Assembly: GCA_003695505.1 (NCBI GenBank)
Contig: RFIY01000251.1
Span: 1-19,718 of the forward strand
Direction of reading: 5' to 3'
Source: J088 sp003695505 [NCBI: Candidatus Dadabacteria bacterium]
GTDB lineage: Bacteria; J088
Length of the DNA: 19,718 nucleotides
Shown here: piece after piece, positions 7,204-15,123 of the stretch
Layout: each line of letters begins with the position of its first letter
Numbering within the stretch: position 1 is the stretch's first letter
The notes under the pieces: model-generated
The model's database searches: none
What the model was told of the DNA's origin: nothing
What the model saw: the letters and a program-made list of their open reading frames with translations, nothing else
Made by a program: the position numbers and the translations under genes

Positions 7204-7341
7204 TGCGCCCAACAGTTAACCAAGCAGTGCGACGCAGCGCAAGCTTCTGCCTGACGCGCCAGGGATCTTCAGGCTGGTGGATGCGCTCCGATCCCCGAGA
7301 CCTGTCCATGAGCTGTATTGTACGACGGCAGGTTCATCGCT
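7204..7341 (-). promoter_or_regulatory. intergenic region, possible promoter of the pseudo-PilB/pilT unit
   Basis: This 138-nt gap separates the sugar dehydrogenase gene from the PilB-like gene, both on the minus strand. A TACAAT hexamer on the minus strand (around 7317-7322) could be a -10 box, but I find no clear -35 at the expected distance. No strong stem-loop terminator is visible. Confidence 0.25.
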
Positions 7342-8577
7342 CTATGGATGGCCCCGGTTTTGTGACCCTTCGCGCGCCGTGAGTCGACGAATCACCCCGG
7401 CACCGTAATCCGCGACGTACAACGCCTCGGCGCTGCGCCCGAACGTCGAGATCAGCATCGGCCAGCGGCCGAGTTCGACGACGTCAGTAACGACTCCGCC
7501 GGACGCCTGCGGCAACCGCAACGCCCAGATCCGGCCGCTGACGAAATCGCCGCAGACGTAACGGCCGGCAAGCCATGCGGGCTCGCTGGCCGGCCAGATG
7601 TAGCCGCCCGTAATCGACGCACCGAGATCACGGCCATACTCCCAAATTGGATCGACGAGCCCCTCGGTGTCACATTCGCTGTCGGGGGGAAAGCAGTGCG
7701 CACCCTCGCGTCGATTCCAGCCGAGGTTGTCGCCGGCGGCAACGATATCGACCTCTTCCCAGGTGTCCTGTCCGACATCCGCGACGATCATCCGGCCATC
7801 GGGCGCAAAACTGTACCGCCACGGATTCCGCAACCCGTATGCCCAGAGCTCCGGCAGCACGCCGATCCGGCCGGCGCGGTCGGCAAACGGGTTGTCGGGC
7901 GGCACGCGCCACGGTTCGGCATCCGTCGAGCGTGAGACATCGAGCCGCAGCATCGCCCCCAGCGGCGTCAACGGATTCTGACCGTGCTCGTGTGGGTCAT
8001 CCCGCCAGCCGCCGTCGCCCCACCCGACATAGAGCATGCCGTCCGGGCCGAATGCGAGCTGGCCAGCATTGTGGTTGGGGTACGGCTGCTCGATGACGTA
8101 GATGTCGCGAACGATCGCTGCCGATAGCGGTTGCCCGTTGGTATCCGTCTCGATCCGCAGCTCGACGACCGCGCTTTCGTGACGGCGCTCCGGGCCACGT
8201 CGTACGAGATTGACGAAGGCGCGCCGGCTCGTCGCGTAATCGGGCGCGAACGCGATCCCGAGCAGCCCTTCTTCGGATGCCGTCAACACGTCGAAGGTGG
8301 CCAGCACGCGGCGCTGACCGTTGCCGAGGTCGAGCAACCAGAGCTCGCCCCGTTTGCCGGTGACGACCATCCAGTCGGGATGGTCGGGAACGAACTGGAT
8401 ATCCGTTGGCTCGGTCAGGCCGGCCGCGACCGGTTCGAGCTCGACGCCGGGCCGATGAACGGGCGTCGTATCCGGCGCGCTGTACTCTGGCGTGGCCCAT
8501 TCGACGATGCTCCGCTTGAGCTGCTGGCAGCCGCCAGCCAGCACGAGCAGGACAATGGCGGGTAGCCACCGCCTCAT
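7342..8577 (-). CDS. PQQ-dependent sugar dehydrogenase-like lipoprotein
   Basis: A 411-residue protein with a short signal peptide ending in LAGGC (lipidation Cys17), so an envelope lipoprotein. The body is the six-bladed beta-propeller of the glucose/sorbosone dehydrogenase (soluble GDH-like, PQQ) family. Visible motifs are EEGLLGIAFAPDY, YPNHNAGQLAFGPDGMLYVG, WGDGGWRDDP, GLRNPWRYSFAPDGR, ADVGQDTWEEVD and GWNRREGAHCFPP. The family oxidises aldoses or other sugars with periplasmic PQQ, although many members have no proven substrate. The ATG start overlaps the stop of the upstream hydroxylase gene (ATGA at 8574-8577), so it is the third gene of a coupled trio. No pqq biosynthesis gene is in the window. 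Confidence 0.93.
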   Translation of the reverse strand: MRRWLPAIVLLVLAGGCQQLKRSIVEWATPEYSAPDTTPVHRPGVELEPVAAGLTEPTDIQFVPDHPDWMVVTGKRGELWLLDLGNGQRRVLATFDVLTASEEGLLGIAFAPDYATSRRAFVNLVRRGPERRHESAVVELRIETDTNGQPLSAAIVRDIYVIEQPYPNHNAGQLAFGPDGMLYVGWGDGGWRDDPHEHGQNPLTPLGAMLRLDVSRSTDAEPWRVPPDNPFADRAGRIGVLPELWAYGLRNPWRYSFAPDGRMIVADVGQDTWEEVDIVAAGDNLGWNRREGAHCFPPDSECDTEGLVDPIWEYGRDLGASITGGYIWPASEPAWLAGRYVCGDFVSGRIWALRLPQASGGVVTDVVELGRWPMLISTFGRSAEALYVADYGAGVIRRLTAREGSQNRGHP

Positions 8578-9407
8578 TGCTCCGCCCGGGTCTGTCGGGA
8601 ATCCGCCGACCGGTCGTCGTCGACGAAGGGCAGCATCAGTAGCTCGCTCAGAGCCAACGGGCGCTGCTGATGGGTCGGTACGCCGATCGTCATCGCGTCA
8701 TGCCCATCGCGCGGCTGCGCACGGTAGGTGCCAAACAATCGATCCCACCACGGCAGGTTGAACCCATAGTTGCTGTCGGTCTCGTCGCGATAGACGGAAT
8801 GGTGGACGCGATGCATGTCCGGGGTAACAATCAGCAACCGCACCAGACGGTCGGCCCGCTCGGGCAACGCGAAGTTTGCGTGGTTGAACAACGCCGTCGC
8901 ATTGAGCAGCATCTCGAACAGCAGCACCCCTTCGGGTGGCGCGCCAAGCAGCCAGACCGCCGCGCTCTTGATCAGCAGCGAAAGGCCGATTTCGATCGGA
9001 TGGAAACGAATCCCTGTAGACGCGTCGAAGTCGATATCGGTGTGGTGCACCTTGTGCAACCGCCACAACAGCGGCACCTTGTGAAAGACGACGTGTTGCG
9101 CCCAGACGAGCGCATCAAGTGCGATGACCGTCAGGGCAACGGCTGGCACAAACGGCAGCTCGAGTACTCCAAATAAGCCGCCCCCCTGCCCGCTCACCCG
9201 CCAGGCGACCAGTGCCGGTACGATCGGACCAGCCAGCGCCATCAGGCCAGCCAGCAACGAACCCGTCGCCGACAGAACGACATTGCGCATGTGGTGAGGC
9301 AGTGCCGACTCGCGGCGCTGCCGCCGCGGCCAGATCTGTTCCACAAGCGCCATCGTCAGATACACCGCCACAAAGACGGTCAGACGGAGTTCCCCTGCCC
9401 CGGTCAC
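8574..9407 (-). CDS. sterol desaturase / fatty acid hydroxylase family membrane protein
   Basis: A 277-residue integral membrane di-iron oxygenase. The histidine cluster is complete: HVVFH (105-109), HKVHH (118-122), His136 in RFHP, His176 in FNHANF and HRVHH (199-203), within the usual LHKVHHTD and TPDMHRVHHS contexts. Hydrophobic segments occur at about 7-23, 43-70, 83-104 and 140-155. The substrate in this superfamily ranges over sterols, fatty acids, carotenoids and lipid head groups; the sequence does not decide. I chose the GTG at 9407 because it overlaps the upstream stop as GTGA (9404-9407), matches the usual N-terminus of the family and follows the overlap pattern seen elsewhere in the window. 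An ATG at 9488 and a GTG at 9512 would extend the protein into the upstream gene. Confidence 0.92.
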   Translation of the reverse strand: MTGAGELRLTVFVAVYLTMALVEQIWPRRQRRESALPHHMRNVVLSATGSLLAGLMALAGPIVPALVAWRVSGQGGGLFGVLELPFVPAVALTVIALDALVWAQHVVFHKVPLLWRLHKVHHTDIDFDASTGIRFHPIEIGLSLLIKSAAVWLLGAPPEGVLLFEMLLNATALFNHANFALPERADRLVRLLIVTPDMHRVHHSVYRDETDSNYGFNLPWWDRLFGTYRAQPRDGHDAMTIGVPTHQQRPLALSELLMLPFVDDDRSADSRQTRAEQ

Positions 9408-10708
9408 CGGCGCCGCCAGAACCAGAGTAACGGCGGCAACAACCAGCCCAGCCCTGCATCGGCTCCGTTCCCGGGGCTGGCCGTGCATCCTCCCGCAAGC
9501 CTTGCTTCGCACCAGGCGGAGTCGGCACGAGAAAGACCCGCGTCAACGGCGCAGGCCTCGTCGGCGCAGACAACGAAAGAGGTGTACACCGGAACCTTCA
9601 GCGGCACGCCATCGACCGTCTTGACCGAGTCTGACACCGCAATGGTGTAGCGCTGCCCAGCCGCCCACGCCGGGACGGGCGCAATCTGGATGAGACGGGA
9701 GTAATCGTCATGCTGCCCCGCCCAGCGCGACCCCCTCACCTTGACTGGGACGATGTCGCCGTCTTCGTCGCGTACGGTCACCGCTGACGCGAGATCGCCG
9801 ACGCGCAGACCGACGCCAAACACAAGCGTGACCCAGCTCCGAATCGTGACCGCGTCCGTGGTTGCGACAACACCATCGGTCACCGGCACCAGACCGATCC
9901 ATGGATCCCGTTGCGCGAGCCGATCCACGGGCCACGTCAGTCGCATCCAGAGCTGTTCGACATAGGGCGCGACGAACTGCTGCTCCCAGGCGTGCGCGCC
10001 GGGAACTCGGGCATCGAGCATGTGGGCCGTCGACCACGTCAGTTCCGGTCGATATTCATCGGCGAGTCCTGCCGGATGTGAATCCTGAAGGCCGAGTACG
10101 ACCTTGTCGACGGCAAAGATTCCATTGTCGATCACTTCGCTATCGACGGTAATGCCGGCCGCGGCATAAACCGTCGTGATGTCGGCAGGGTACCACGGTG
10201 TCGGGCGGACGTTCGCAACTCCCTCCTCGACCAGGACGAAATCGGTACCGGTATCGATCAGATCTTCGTTGTCGCCAGATTCCGCAGCGCGGCGCATGAA
10301 CAGCGAGTCGAACAGTTCATCCTGCAGCCCGTGCTGCGCCATGCCCAGAATGAAGGCGGCCCGCCGACGGGCTTCGGGATCATCGAGGCGTCGACTGAAA
10401 CGCGCCCGCCAGTCGTCGATCATGAACTGCAAAAATCGTTCCCAGTGTGCCGCTTCGCCGTATTCCCGCCCCCGGGATGTCGCGTAACCACTGTCAGGAA
10501 ACGCCGCACCGAAGCGGTAGGCGTTGCGCGCATCGGCCTCGTCGAGCAGTTCGCGGAGTTCCGTATTGCACTCACGCAGACCAGCGAGACCCTGCTCACT
10601 GACCCAGACATGGCCGTTGATGCCATGCGCGTGCGCTACGGTCGGAATGCACGACAGGAGAACCAGAAACCGACGGCAGCCGGTCAGCACGAGGCTCGGC
10701 CTGCCCAC
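9404..10708 (-). CDS. secreted zinc-dependent phospholipase C-like protein with Ig-like domain and C-terminal sorting tail
   Basis: A 434-residue exported protein. A signal peptide (about 1-27, ending TVAHA) leads into HGINGH (28-33), FGAAFPDSGY (67-75), AAHWERFLQFM (86-96) and GMAQHGLQDELFDSLFM (122-138). These His/Asp clusters match the metal-binding pattern of zinc-dependent phospholipase C/S1-P1-like proteins. A beta-rich module at about 290-385 looks like a bacterial Ig-like (Big_5) domain. The protein ends with Gly-Cys, a hydrophobic GWLLPPLLWFW and RRR, a MYXO-CTERM/GlyGly-CTERM-like tail suggesting cleavage and surface sorting. The start is uncertain: GTG at 10708, or GTG at 10690, which still leaves a usable signal peptide. 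Lipid cleavage is an inference from the family. The stop overlaps the hydroxylase start by 4 nt. Confidence 0.85.
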   Translation of the reverse strand: MGRPSLVLTGCRRFLVLLSCIPTVAHAHGINGHVWVSEQGLAGLRECNTELRELLDEADARNAYRFGAAFPDSGYATSRGREYGEAAHWERFLQFMIDDWRARFSRRLDDPEARRRAAFILGMAQHGLQDELFDSLFMRRAAESGDNEDLIDTGTDFVLVEEGVANVRPTPWYPADITTVYAAAGITVDSEVIDNGIFAVDKVVLGLQDSHPAGLADEYRPELTWSTAHMLDARVPGAHAWEQQFVAPYVEQLWMRLTWPVDRLAQRDPWIGLVPVTDGVVATTDAVTIRSWVTLVFGVGLRVGDLASAVTVRDEDGDIVPVKVRGSRWAGQHDDYSRLIQIAPVPAWAAGQRYTIAVSDSVKTVDGVPLKVPVYTSFVVCADEACAVDAGLSRADSAWCEARLAGGCTASPGNGADAGLGWLLPPLLWFWRRR

Positions 10709-10771
10709 TGCAACGATATGATGTAATCCCCTGACATGACAGGCATTTCCGACGGACTTGAACAGGTTGCT

Positions 10772-11701
10772 TCAGCGATTGGCTTCATCGAAGCGGCGCA
10801 TGCCTTCGAGCAGCAGGGCCTCGACGTTCTGCAGCATCTCTTTTTCGCCGGACCACGTGCGTTTGATCAGCTCAAAATGGCCTTCCTGCTGTTGCAGGAT
10901 TTCATACACGGCCTCTTCGCCCTGGCGCTCCGGCGTTTCGGCGTGGATGACGAACCCTTCCTCCAGGTACATGTTGCCGTACCAGTCCCCGCGTGACACA
11001 AACAGCGCGCAGGTCTTGCGGCTTTGTCCGAGCGCCTGCAACATATCCACGAGCCCCAGATCGGACAGGCTGCCACGCACGCCGGAATCTTCCTCGGTGG
11101 CTGCGCCACCGTCGTCGGCAACAGGCTCATCATAGAGATAGTTCGCCACCGCATCACCGTAGATGCCCGGGAAGGCCTCTTCGTCGCTGAGCGCGCCGAT
11201 ATCGAAGCCCTCCTCACCATCCGGCGCGGCGAACAGATCTTCCTCCCCGATGTAGTAGCGATGGTGCAGCTCCGCGAGCTGGTCCTCGTCGCAAAAGACG
11301 ACCTGCACCTCGGGTACGCCGAGCTCCGTTTCCAGCTCTCCGAGCACATGGGCGTTGAACGGATAGGCCATCGCAACCAGCAGTCGCCCGCGATCGGCCT
11401 CGTAGGACAATGGAAAGACCGCCAATGTCTGTGCACGGGCGCTGTCGATCAACTCCAGCGCGTCGGGTGTCGGCTCCAACGCCGCGAGCTGTTCGGCGGG
11501 CAGGTACTCGGTACCGAATTCGGCAGCGAGCAGCGGCATGAATCCCGCGAGATCCAACCCGATGACATCGCGGACGGCCTCACTGACGAGCAGCTCGGGG
11601 CGCTCCTGCAACAGGTCGCGAACCTGGTCTGCCTGGGCAGCATCGATCACGCCGGCCTGCTCGAGGCGGGCGAGAAATTCCTGTGCGTCGACGGGTTTCA
11701 T
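10772..11701 (-). CDS. MshEN-PATAN (DUF4388) domain protein
   Basis: A 309-residue cytoplasmic protein with no signal peptide. Residues about 5-145 resemble the N-terminal (MshEN/GspE-N) domain of PilB-like ATPases but lack the RLG residues associated with c-di-GMP binding. A very acidic linker (about 152-208) follows. Residues 209-305 (SLSDLGLVDMLQALGQS, LFVSRGDWYGNMYLEEGFVIHAE, GHFELI) form a DUF4388/PATAN domain, common in deltaproteobacterial and cyanobacterial regulators of motility and signalling. There is no ATPase or kinase domain, so it is probably an adaptor or regulator. It lies 28 nt downstream of uvrC on the same strand. AAAGG precedes the ATG by 3 nt. The shared MshEN domain hints at a link to the pilus ATPase genes at 4446-7203. 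Confidence 0.87.
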   Translation of the reverse strand: MKPVDAQEFLARLEQAGVIDAAQADQVRDLLQERPELLVSEAVRDVIGLDLAGFMPLLAAEFGTEYLPAEQLAALEPTPDALELIDSARAQTLAVFPLSYEADRGRLLVAMAYPFNAHVLGELETELGVPEVQVVFCDEDQLAELHHRYYIGEEDLFAAPDGEEGFDIGALSDEEAFPGIYGDAVANYLYDEPVADDGGAATEEDSGVRGSLSDLGLVDMLQALGQSRKTCALFVSRGDWYGNMYLEEGFVIHAETPERQGEEAVYEILQQQEGHFELIKRTWSGEKEMLQNVEALLLEGMRRFDEANR

Positions 11702-11729
11702 GTGCCTTTATTGAAACGAACGCAGCAAC

Positions 11730-13613
11730 TTATTGCAACCGTCGCAATTCTTCCTGAACGCGCCGGACGACGCCCGCAGGGATTCCGGTTGCACGACGGA
11801 CTTCGTCAACCGGCAGCGTCGCAACCGTCTCGAGATCCGGATAGGCCTGCAGCAGCGCCTGCCTGCGTGCCGTCCCCAGCCCCGGGATCCGCTCGATTCC
11901 GGCCACGAGGCGGTGGCGACTGCGATTGCGATGGTAACCAATCGCCGCACGATGGGTCGCGTCGCGCAGCGCGACAAGCAGCTTCCAGGGTCTTGTGCCG
12001 GGGCGCAAGACGACCGGATTGCGGCGGTTCGGCAAATAGACGCGCTCCTGATCTCGCTCGACGCCACCTTCGGCCACATCGACATTGCGGGCTTTCGCCA
12101 GGGCGACGACGGGAACGCGCGCCCACTCGATTTCAAGCTCCCGGTACAGCGCGAGGACCGCCTGCAGTTGCGCGATCCCGCCATCGAGAACGATCAGGTC
12201 CGGCAGGTCGTCCTGTTCGATGCCCCGCGTCAGGCGGCGGCGCAGCACCTGCTGCATCCACTGCGGATCGCCGATGCCCTCTCCGGACTCCAGTCGATAA
12301 CGCCGACGCGCCTCGGGATGATCGACGCCCTGAGAAAAGACCACGCGCACCCCGACCGGCTCGCCGCCCTGATGTACCGAAATATCGACACATTCGATCT
12401 CGATCGGTGGACGAGGCAGATGCAACAGGCGCGCCAGCTCGCCTGCCGTCTGTTCGTAGTCGTCCACGTCCTCTCGCGTCGCCTGCTCGGTGGCGTTGCG
12501 TACCGCCAGCTCGACGAGACGGCGATGCTCGCCTCGCTGCGGCCGGTGCAGACGCACCCGTTTGCCACGTCGCTCAGACAGCACGTCCGCGAGCACCTCG
12601 GCCGCCTCCAGCTCGATCGGCAGATAGACATCGGCGGGAATCAGGCGTCCTGGGCGATAAAACTGCAGCAGCAACTGACTCCAGCGGTCCGGATCCTGCG
12701 CCGGATCGACGCCGGCAAAGACGCGCTGGTCGATGATCTGCCCGTCGGAGGTGCGCAGCAACATGACCGCACTCCCCTCGTCGCTGCTGGCCGCGCCCCA
12801 GTAGTCGGCCGACCGCGCCCCGTAGATATGCACCGTCGGTTCATCGCGCGTCTGTTCGAGCGCCTGCAACTGGTCGCGCAACAACGCCGCCTCCTCGAAG
12901 CGCAGCGCGTCGGATGCCGCCTGCATGCGCTGCTTCAGCTCCCGCTCGACTTCGCGGCGCTCGCCGCGCAGGAATCGTTCGGCCGCCTCGACCAGCTCGC
13001 CATATTGGGCCTCGGAGATCTTGCCGACACACGGTGCCGGACAACGGCCGATCTGGTGATCCAGGCAAGGACGGCTGCGATGCATGAATTTCGCATTGGA
13101 GCAGGTACGCAGCGGGAAAACCCGGTGCAGCACGGCAGCCGTGCGCCGGGCGGACCGCGCACTGGGCCACGGCCCAAACGTTGGATTGCCATCGTCGGGC
13201 GGGCGTCGGATGAGCTCGACATACGGAAAGGGGTCATCCTTGCGCAGCCGCAAGAACAGGAAGCTTTTGTCGTCGCGCAGCTTGATGTTGAATCGCGGCT
13301 GATGCTGTTTGATCAGCGCATCCTCGAGAATCAGCGCATCCTTTTCACTGGCGGTCGAGGTCGTTTCGATGCGTTGCACCTGCTTGCGCAAACGCTCGAT
13401 GTGAAAACGATTGTCGCCCGAAACGCGAAAGTAGCTGCGCACGCGCGCCCGCAGATTCGCGGCCTTGCCGACATAGATGACCCGCCCGCGCGCGTCCAGA
13501 AACTGGTAGACACCTGGCCCCGTTGGCAACGCGCGAATCCGCGCCTCCAGATCCGGGCGCATCGATACGGTATCCCGCGCGTCCGAGGGCTTCTGGGTTT
13601 CCTTCTGTGCCAT
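11730..13613 (-). CDS. uvrC: UvrABC excinuclease subunit C
   Basis: A 627-residue UvrC that makes both incisions in nucleotide excision repair once recruited by UvrB. The N-terminal GIY-YIG nuclease is intact: GVYQFLDARGRVIYVGKAANLRARVRSYF motif elements at 34-62. A four-cysteine cluster follows (Cys171, Cys183, Cys191, Cys195; CPAPC). The UVR domain (about 220-255) carries EEAALLRDQL. The C-terminal RNase H-like nuclease is recognisable from IECVDIS, VVF and VLDGGIAQL, and from RDATHRAAIGYHR where most family members have RDExHR. The helix-hairpin-helix pair ends the protein (RIPGLGTARRQALL, ATGIPAGVVRR). I start at ATG 13613; the frame continues to 13661, and ATG 13562 is possible. By recall the sequence resembles deltaproteobacterial UvrC. 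It is divergent from the small gene at 13700. Confidence 0.95.
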   Translation of the reverse strand: MAQKETQKPSDARDTVSMRPDLEARIRALPTGPGVYQFLDARGRVIYVGKAANLRARVRSYFRVSGDNRFHIERLRKQVQRIETTSTASEKDALILEDALIKQHQPRFNIKLRDDKSFLFLRLRKDDPFPYVELIRRPPDDGNPTFGPWPSARSARRTAAVLHRVFPLRTCSNAKFMHRSRPCLDHQIGRCPAPCVGKISEAQYGELVEAAERFLRGERREVERELKQRMQAASDALRFEEAALLRDQLQALEQTRDEPTVHIYGARSADYWGAASSDEGSAVMLLRTSDGQIIDQRVFAGVDPAQDPDRWSQLLLQFYRPGRLIPADVYLPIELEAAEVLADVLSERRGKRVRLHRPQRGEHRRLVELAVRNATEQATREDVDDYEQTAGELARLLHLPRPPIEIECVDISVHQGGEPVGVRVVFSQGVDHPEARRRYRLESGEGIGDPQWMQQVLRRRLTRGIEQDDLPDLIVLDGGIAQLQAVLALYRELEIEWARVPVVALAKARNVDVAEGGVERDQERVYLPNRRNPVVLRPGTRPWKLLVALRDATHRAAIGYHRNRSRHRLVAGIERIPGLGTARRQALLQAYPDLETVATLPVDEVRRATGIPAGVVRRVQEELRRLQ

Positions 13614-13656
13614 GCGTTCATGGTAGCGGAGCGCGAACCTCCGGGGACCGTGCAGG

Positions 13657-13662
13657 TACAAT
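13657..13662 (+). promoter_or_regulatory. possible -10 box of the 141-residue protein gene
   Basis: TACAAT lies 37 nt before the ATG at 13700 in the short divergent region shared with uvrC. No good -35 element is visible, so this is tentative. Confidence 0.25.
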
Positions 13663-13699
13663 GTCCTTCAATGGAACACGTTACAGAGGGAGCAGGACC

Positions 13700-14125
13700 A
13701 TGTTGAAGGCGACTCTGGATGCCAGCGAGCTGGTGATCGAATTTCAGACGCCCCCGCTATCCGCGGACCGGATCCGGCTGGAGATCGACGCGACCGTCGA
13801 AAACGAGCCGCAGGCGCGCGAAATCGTCGAGATCGACCGCGGCGAGCAGATCAACCGCGACGTCGATGGCCTGCTGATCGACCTCAGCTTCGACGATGCG
13901 GGGCTGCGCGGCTATCTGCGGCGCGCCGGCGCATTCCATCTGACGGATCACGACACGTTTACCGAAGGCGCCCAGGGCAACGTCTCGGTCGAAGTGTTCG
14001 ATGCGGCGTCGAGTAAGCGTCTGACACACCTGACGATTCTGGCAATTGGTCCCGCGCCGCGCACAACCGGGACGCAGATCCGTGGGGCTGACGAACCGTT
14101 GCACGCACCGGCCGGCGCCGGCTGA
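13700..14125 (+). CDS. hypothetical acidic protein, 141 residues
   Basis: A small protein I do not recognise. The ATG at 13700 is preceded by GAGGGAG with a 7-nt spacer, which decides the start; in-frame sequence further upstream runs antisense to uvrC and is not needed. The body is rich in Asp and Glu (LEIDATVENEPQAREIVEID, then LIDLSFDDAGLRGYL) and looks alternately beta and helical. There is no signal peptide, membrane segment or cysteine cluster. The tail is low-complexity Ala/Pro/Gly. It is the only plus-strand gene between 1370 and the right edge and is divergent from uvrC, with only about 86 nt between the starts. Ribosome-site strength and codon use like its neighbours argue it is real. 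Confidence 0.7.
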   Translation: MLKATLDASELVIEFQTPPLSADRIRLEIDATVENEPQAREIVEIDRGEQINRDVDGLLIDLSFDDAGLRGYLRRAGAFHLTDHDTFTEGAQGNVSVEVFDAASSKRLTHLTILAIGPAPRTTGTQIRGADEPLHAPAGAG

Positions 14126-14146
14126 GCGCGCCGACCTGAATCGTTT

Positions 14147-15106
14147 CTACAGTTTCTCGACCCAGTCGCTGATTTCGGTCAGGGCCGCGTCCGCCTCCGG
14201 CATGCGCCCGAACCAGGCCTGCCAGACGTGCGGCAACCCATCGTACAGGTGAAACTCGACCGCGTTGCCAAGCCTGCGCAGACGATCCGCGATCAACCGA
14301 GCATCATCGGCCAGGACTTCGGCGGACGACGCCTGCAACAGTAACGGCGGCAGCGCCGCCAGCGCGACGTCGTCGGCGGCCAGTGGAGACGCGAAGGGAT
14401 CGTCCAGCGGCAGCGGCTGCGTGAAATACGCGGCCATCAGAAAGGCAATGTCCTCGCGCGACAGCATGGCATCCGTGTTATGGTTGGACTGCATCGCCGC
14501 ACTTTGCAGCGACAGGTCGACGACCGGAGACATCGCGACCAGTCCATCCGGCAGCCGCAAACCGCGCGACTGCGCGAGCAGTGCCGTCGTCAGCACCAGA
14601 TTCCCGCCGGCGGAATCGCCAAGGAACACGCCGGGCACGTCGGAACCATATTCAGCCAGCACGGCCTCCCAGGCAGCCGCGCAGTCTTCGACCGCGGCCG
14701 GATGCCGGTGCTCGGGGCCCAGGCGGTAGTCGACAAAAACGAGGTTCCGGCGCAGCCGACGCGCCAGTTCGGCGGCCAGACGCCCGTGCGAATGGACGGA
14801 TCCCGCGACAAACGCGCCACCGTGAAAATACAACGCCACGCCGCGATCGGCCTGCGGGGGCGTGTACAGATAGCACGGCACACCGCCCAGCGTGCATTGG
14901 ACAGGCTCGATAGCTGGGCGCGGGAACAGGCGGTCGATCTGGTCGAGCAGGCGTCGCCAGCCGAGCACGCCTTTGACGGGGGGTCCGGGATCCAGGCCGA
15001 GACGCGCGAGTTTGGCGCGCCATTGCGGGCCACGCGGCGCGAGCGTATAGAGTTCAGAAGCAAGAAAGGTCAGTCGATTGGCCAGACGGCCCTGCAATGA
15101 GGTCAC
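14147..15106 (-). CDS. alpha/beta hydrolase, hormone-sensitive lipase (HSL) family
   Basis: A 319-residue esterase/lipase. HGGAF (95-99) forms the oxyanion hole, DYRLGPEHRHPAA (126-138) is the usual HSL segment, and GDSAGGN (163-169) carries nucleophile Ser165. The acid is probably Glu263 in SAEVLADD, where most members have Asp, and the base is His293 in LPHVW. The substrate is presumably a carboxyl ester. The start GTG at 15106 has GGAG at a 9-nt spacer, placed just after the mevalonate kinase stop (15124-15126); longer frames would run back into that gene. It is the last gene of the mevalonate transcription unit. No signal peptide or terminal membrane anchor is obvious, so it is probably cytoplasmic. 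A link to isoprenoid esters is only inferred from position. Confidence 0.93.
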   Translation of the reverse strand: MTSLQGRLANRLTFLASELYTLAPRGPQWRAKLARLGLDPGPPVKGVLGWRRLLDQIDRLFPRPAIEPVQCTLGGVPCYLYTPPQADRGVALYFHGGAFVAGSVHSHGRLAAELARRLRRNLVFVDYRLGPEHRHPAAVEDCAAAWEAVLAEYGSDVPGVFLGDSAGGNLVLTTALLAQSRGLRLPDGLVAMSPVVDLSLQSAAMQSNHNTDAMLSREDIAFLMAAYFTQPLPLDDPFASPLAADDVALAALPPLLLQASSAEVLADDARLIADRLRRLGNAVEFHLYDGLPHVWQAWFGRMPEADAALTEISDWVEKL

Positions 15107-15123
15107 GGTCAACAACTCCAGTG

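Noticed and set aside
10709-10771. Short inverted match CCTGACATGACAGG as a terminator or operator
   Set aside because: Only four base pairs form the stem; too weak to support.
11024-12736. A 570-codon plus-strand frame spanning the MshEN-PATAN and uvrC genes
   Set aside because: It crosses two well-supported minus-strand genes and is low-complexity Arg/Pro/Ala.
11733-13706. A 657-codon open frame on the plus strand opposite uvrC
   Set aside because: Uvr domains and motifs are clear on the minus strand; the plus frame is a GC-rich antisense shadow with no recognisable motif or ribosome site.
14111-14122. GCCGGCGCCGGC perfect palindrome as a terminator between convergent genes
   Set aside because: It lies inside the end of the small protein's coding sequence, in low-complexity GC-rich sequence, and is not followed by a T run.
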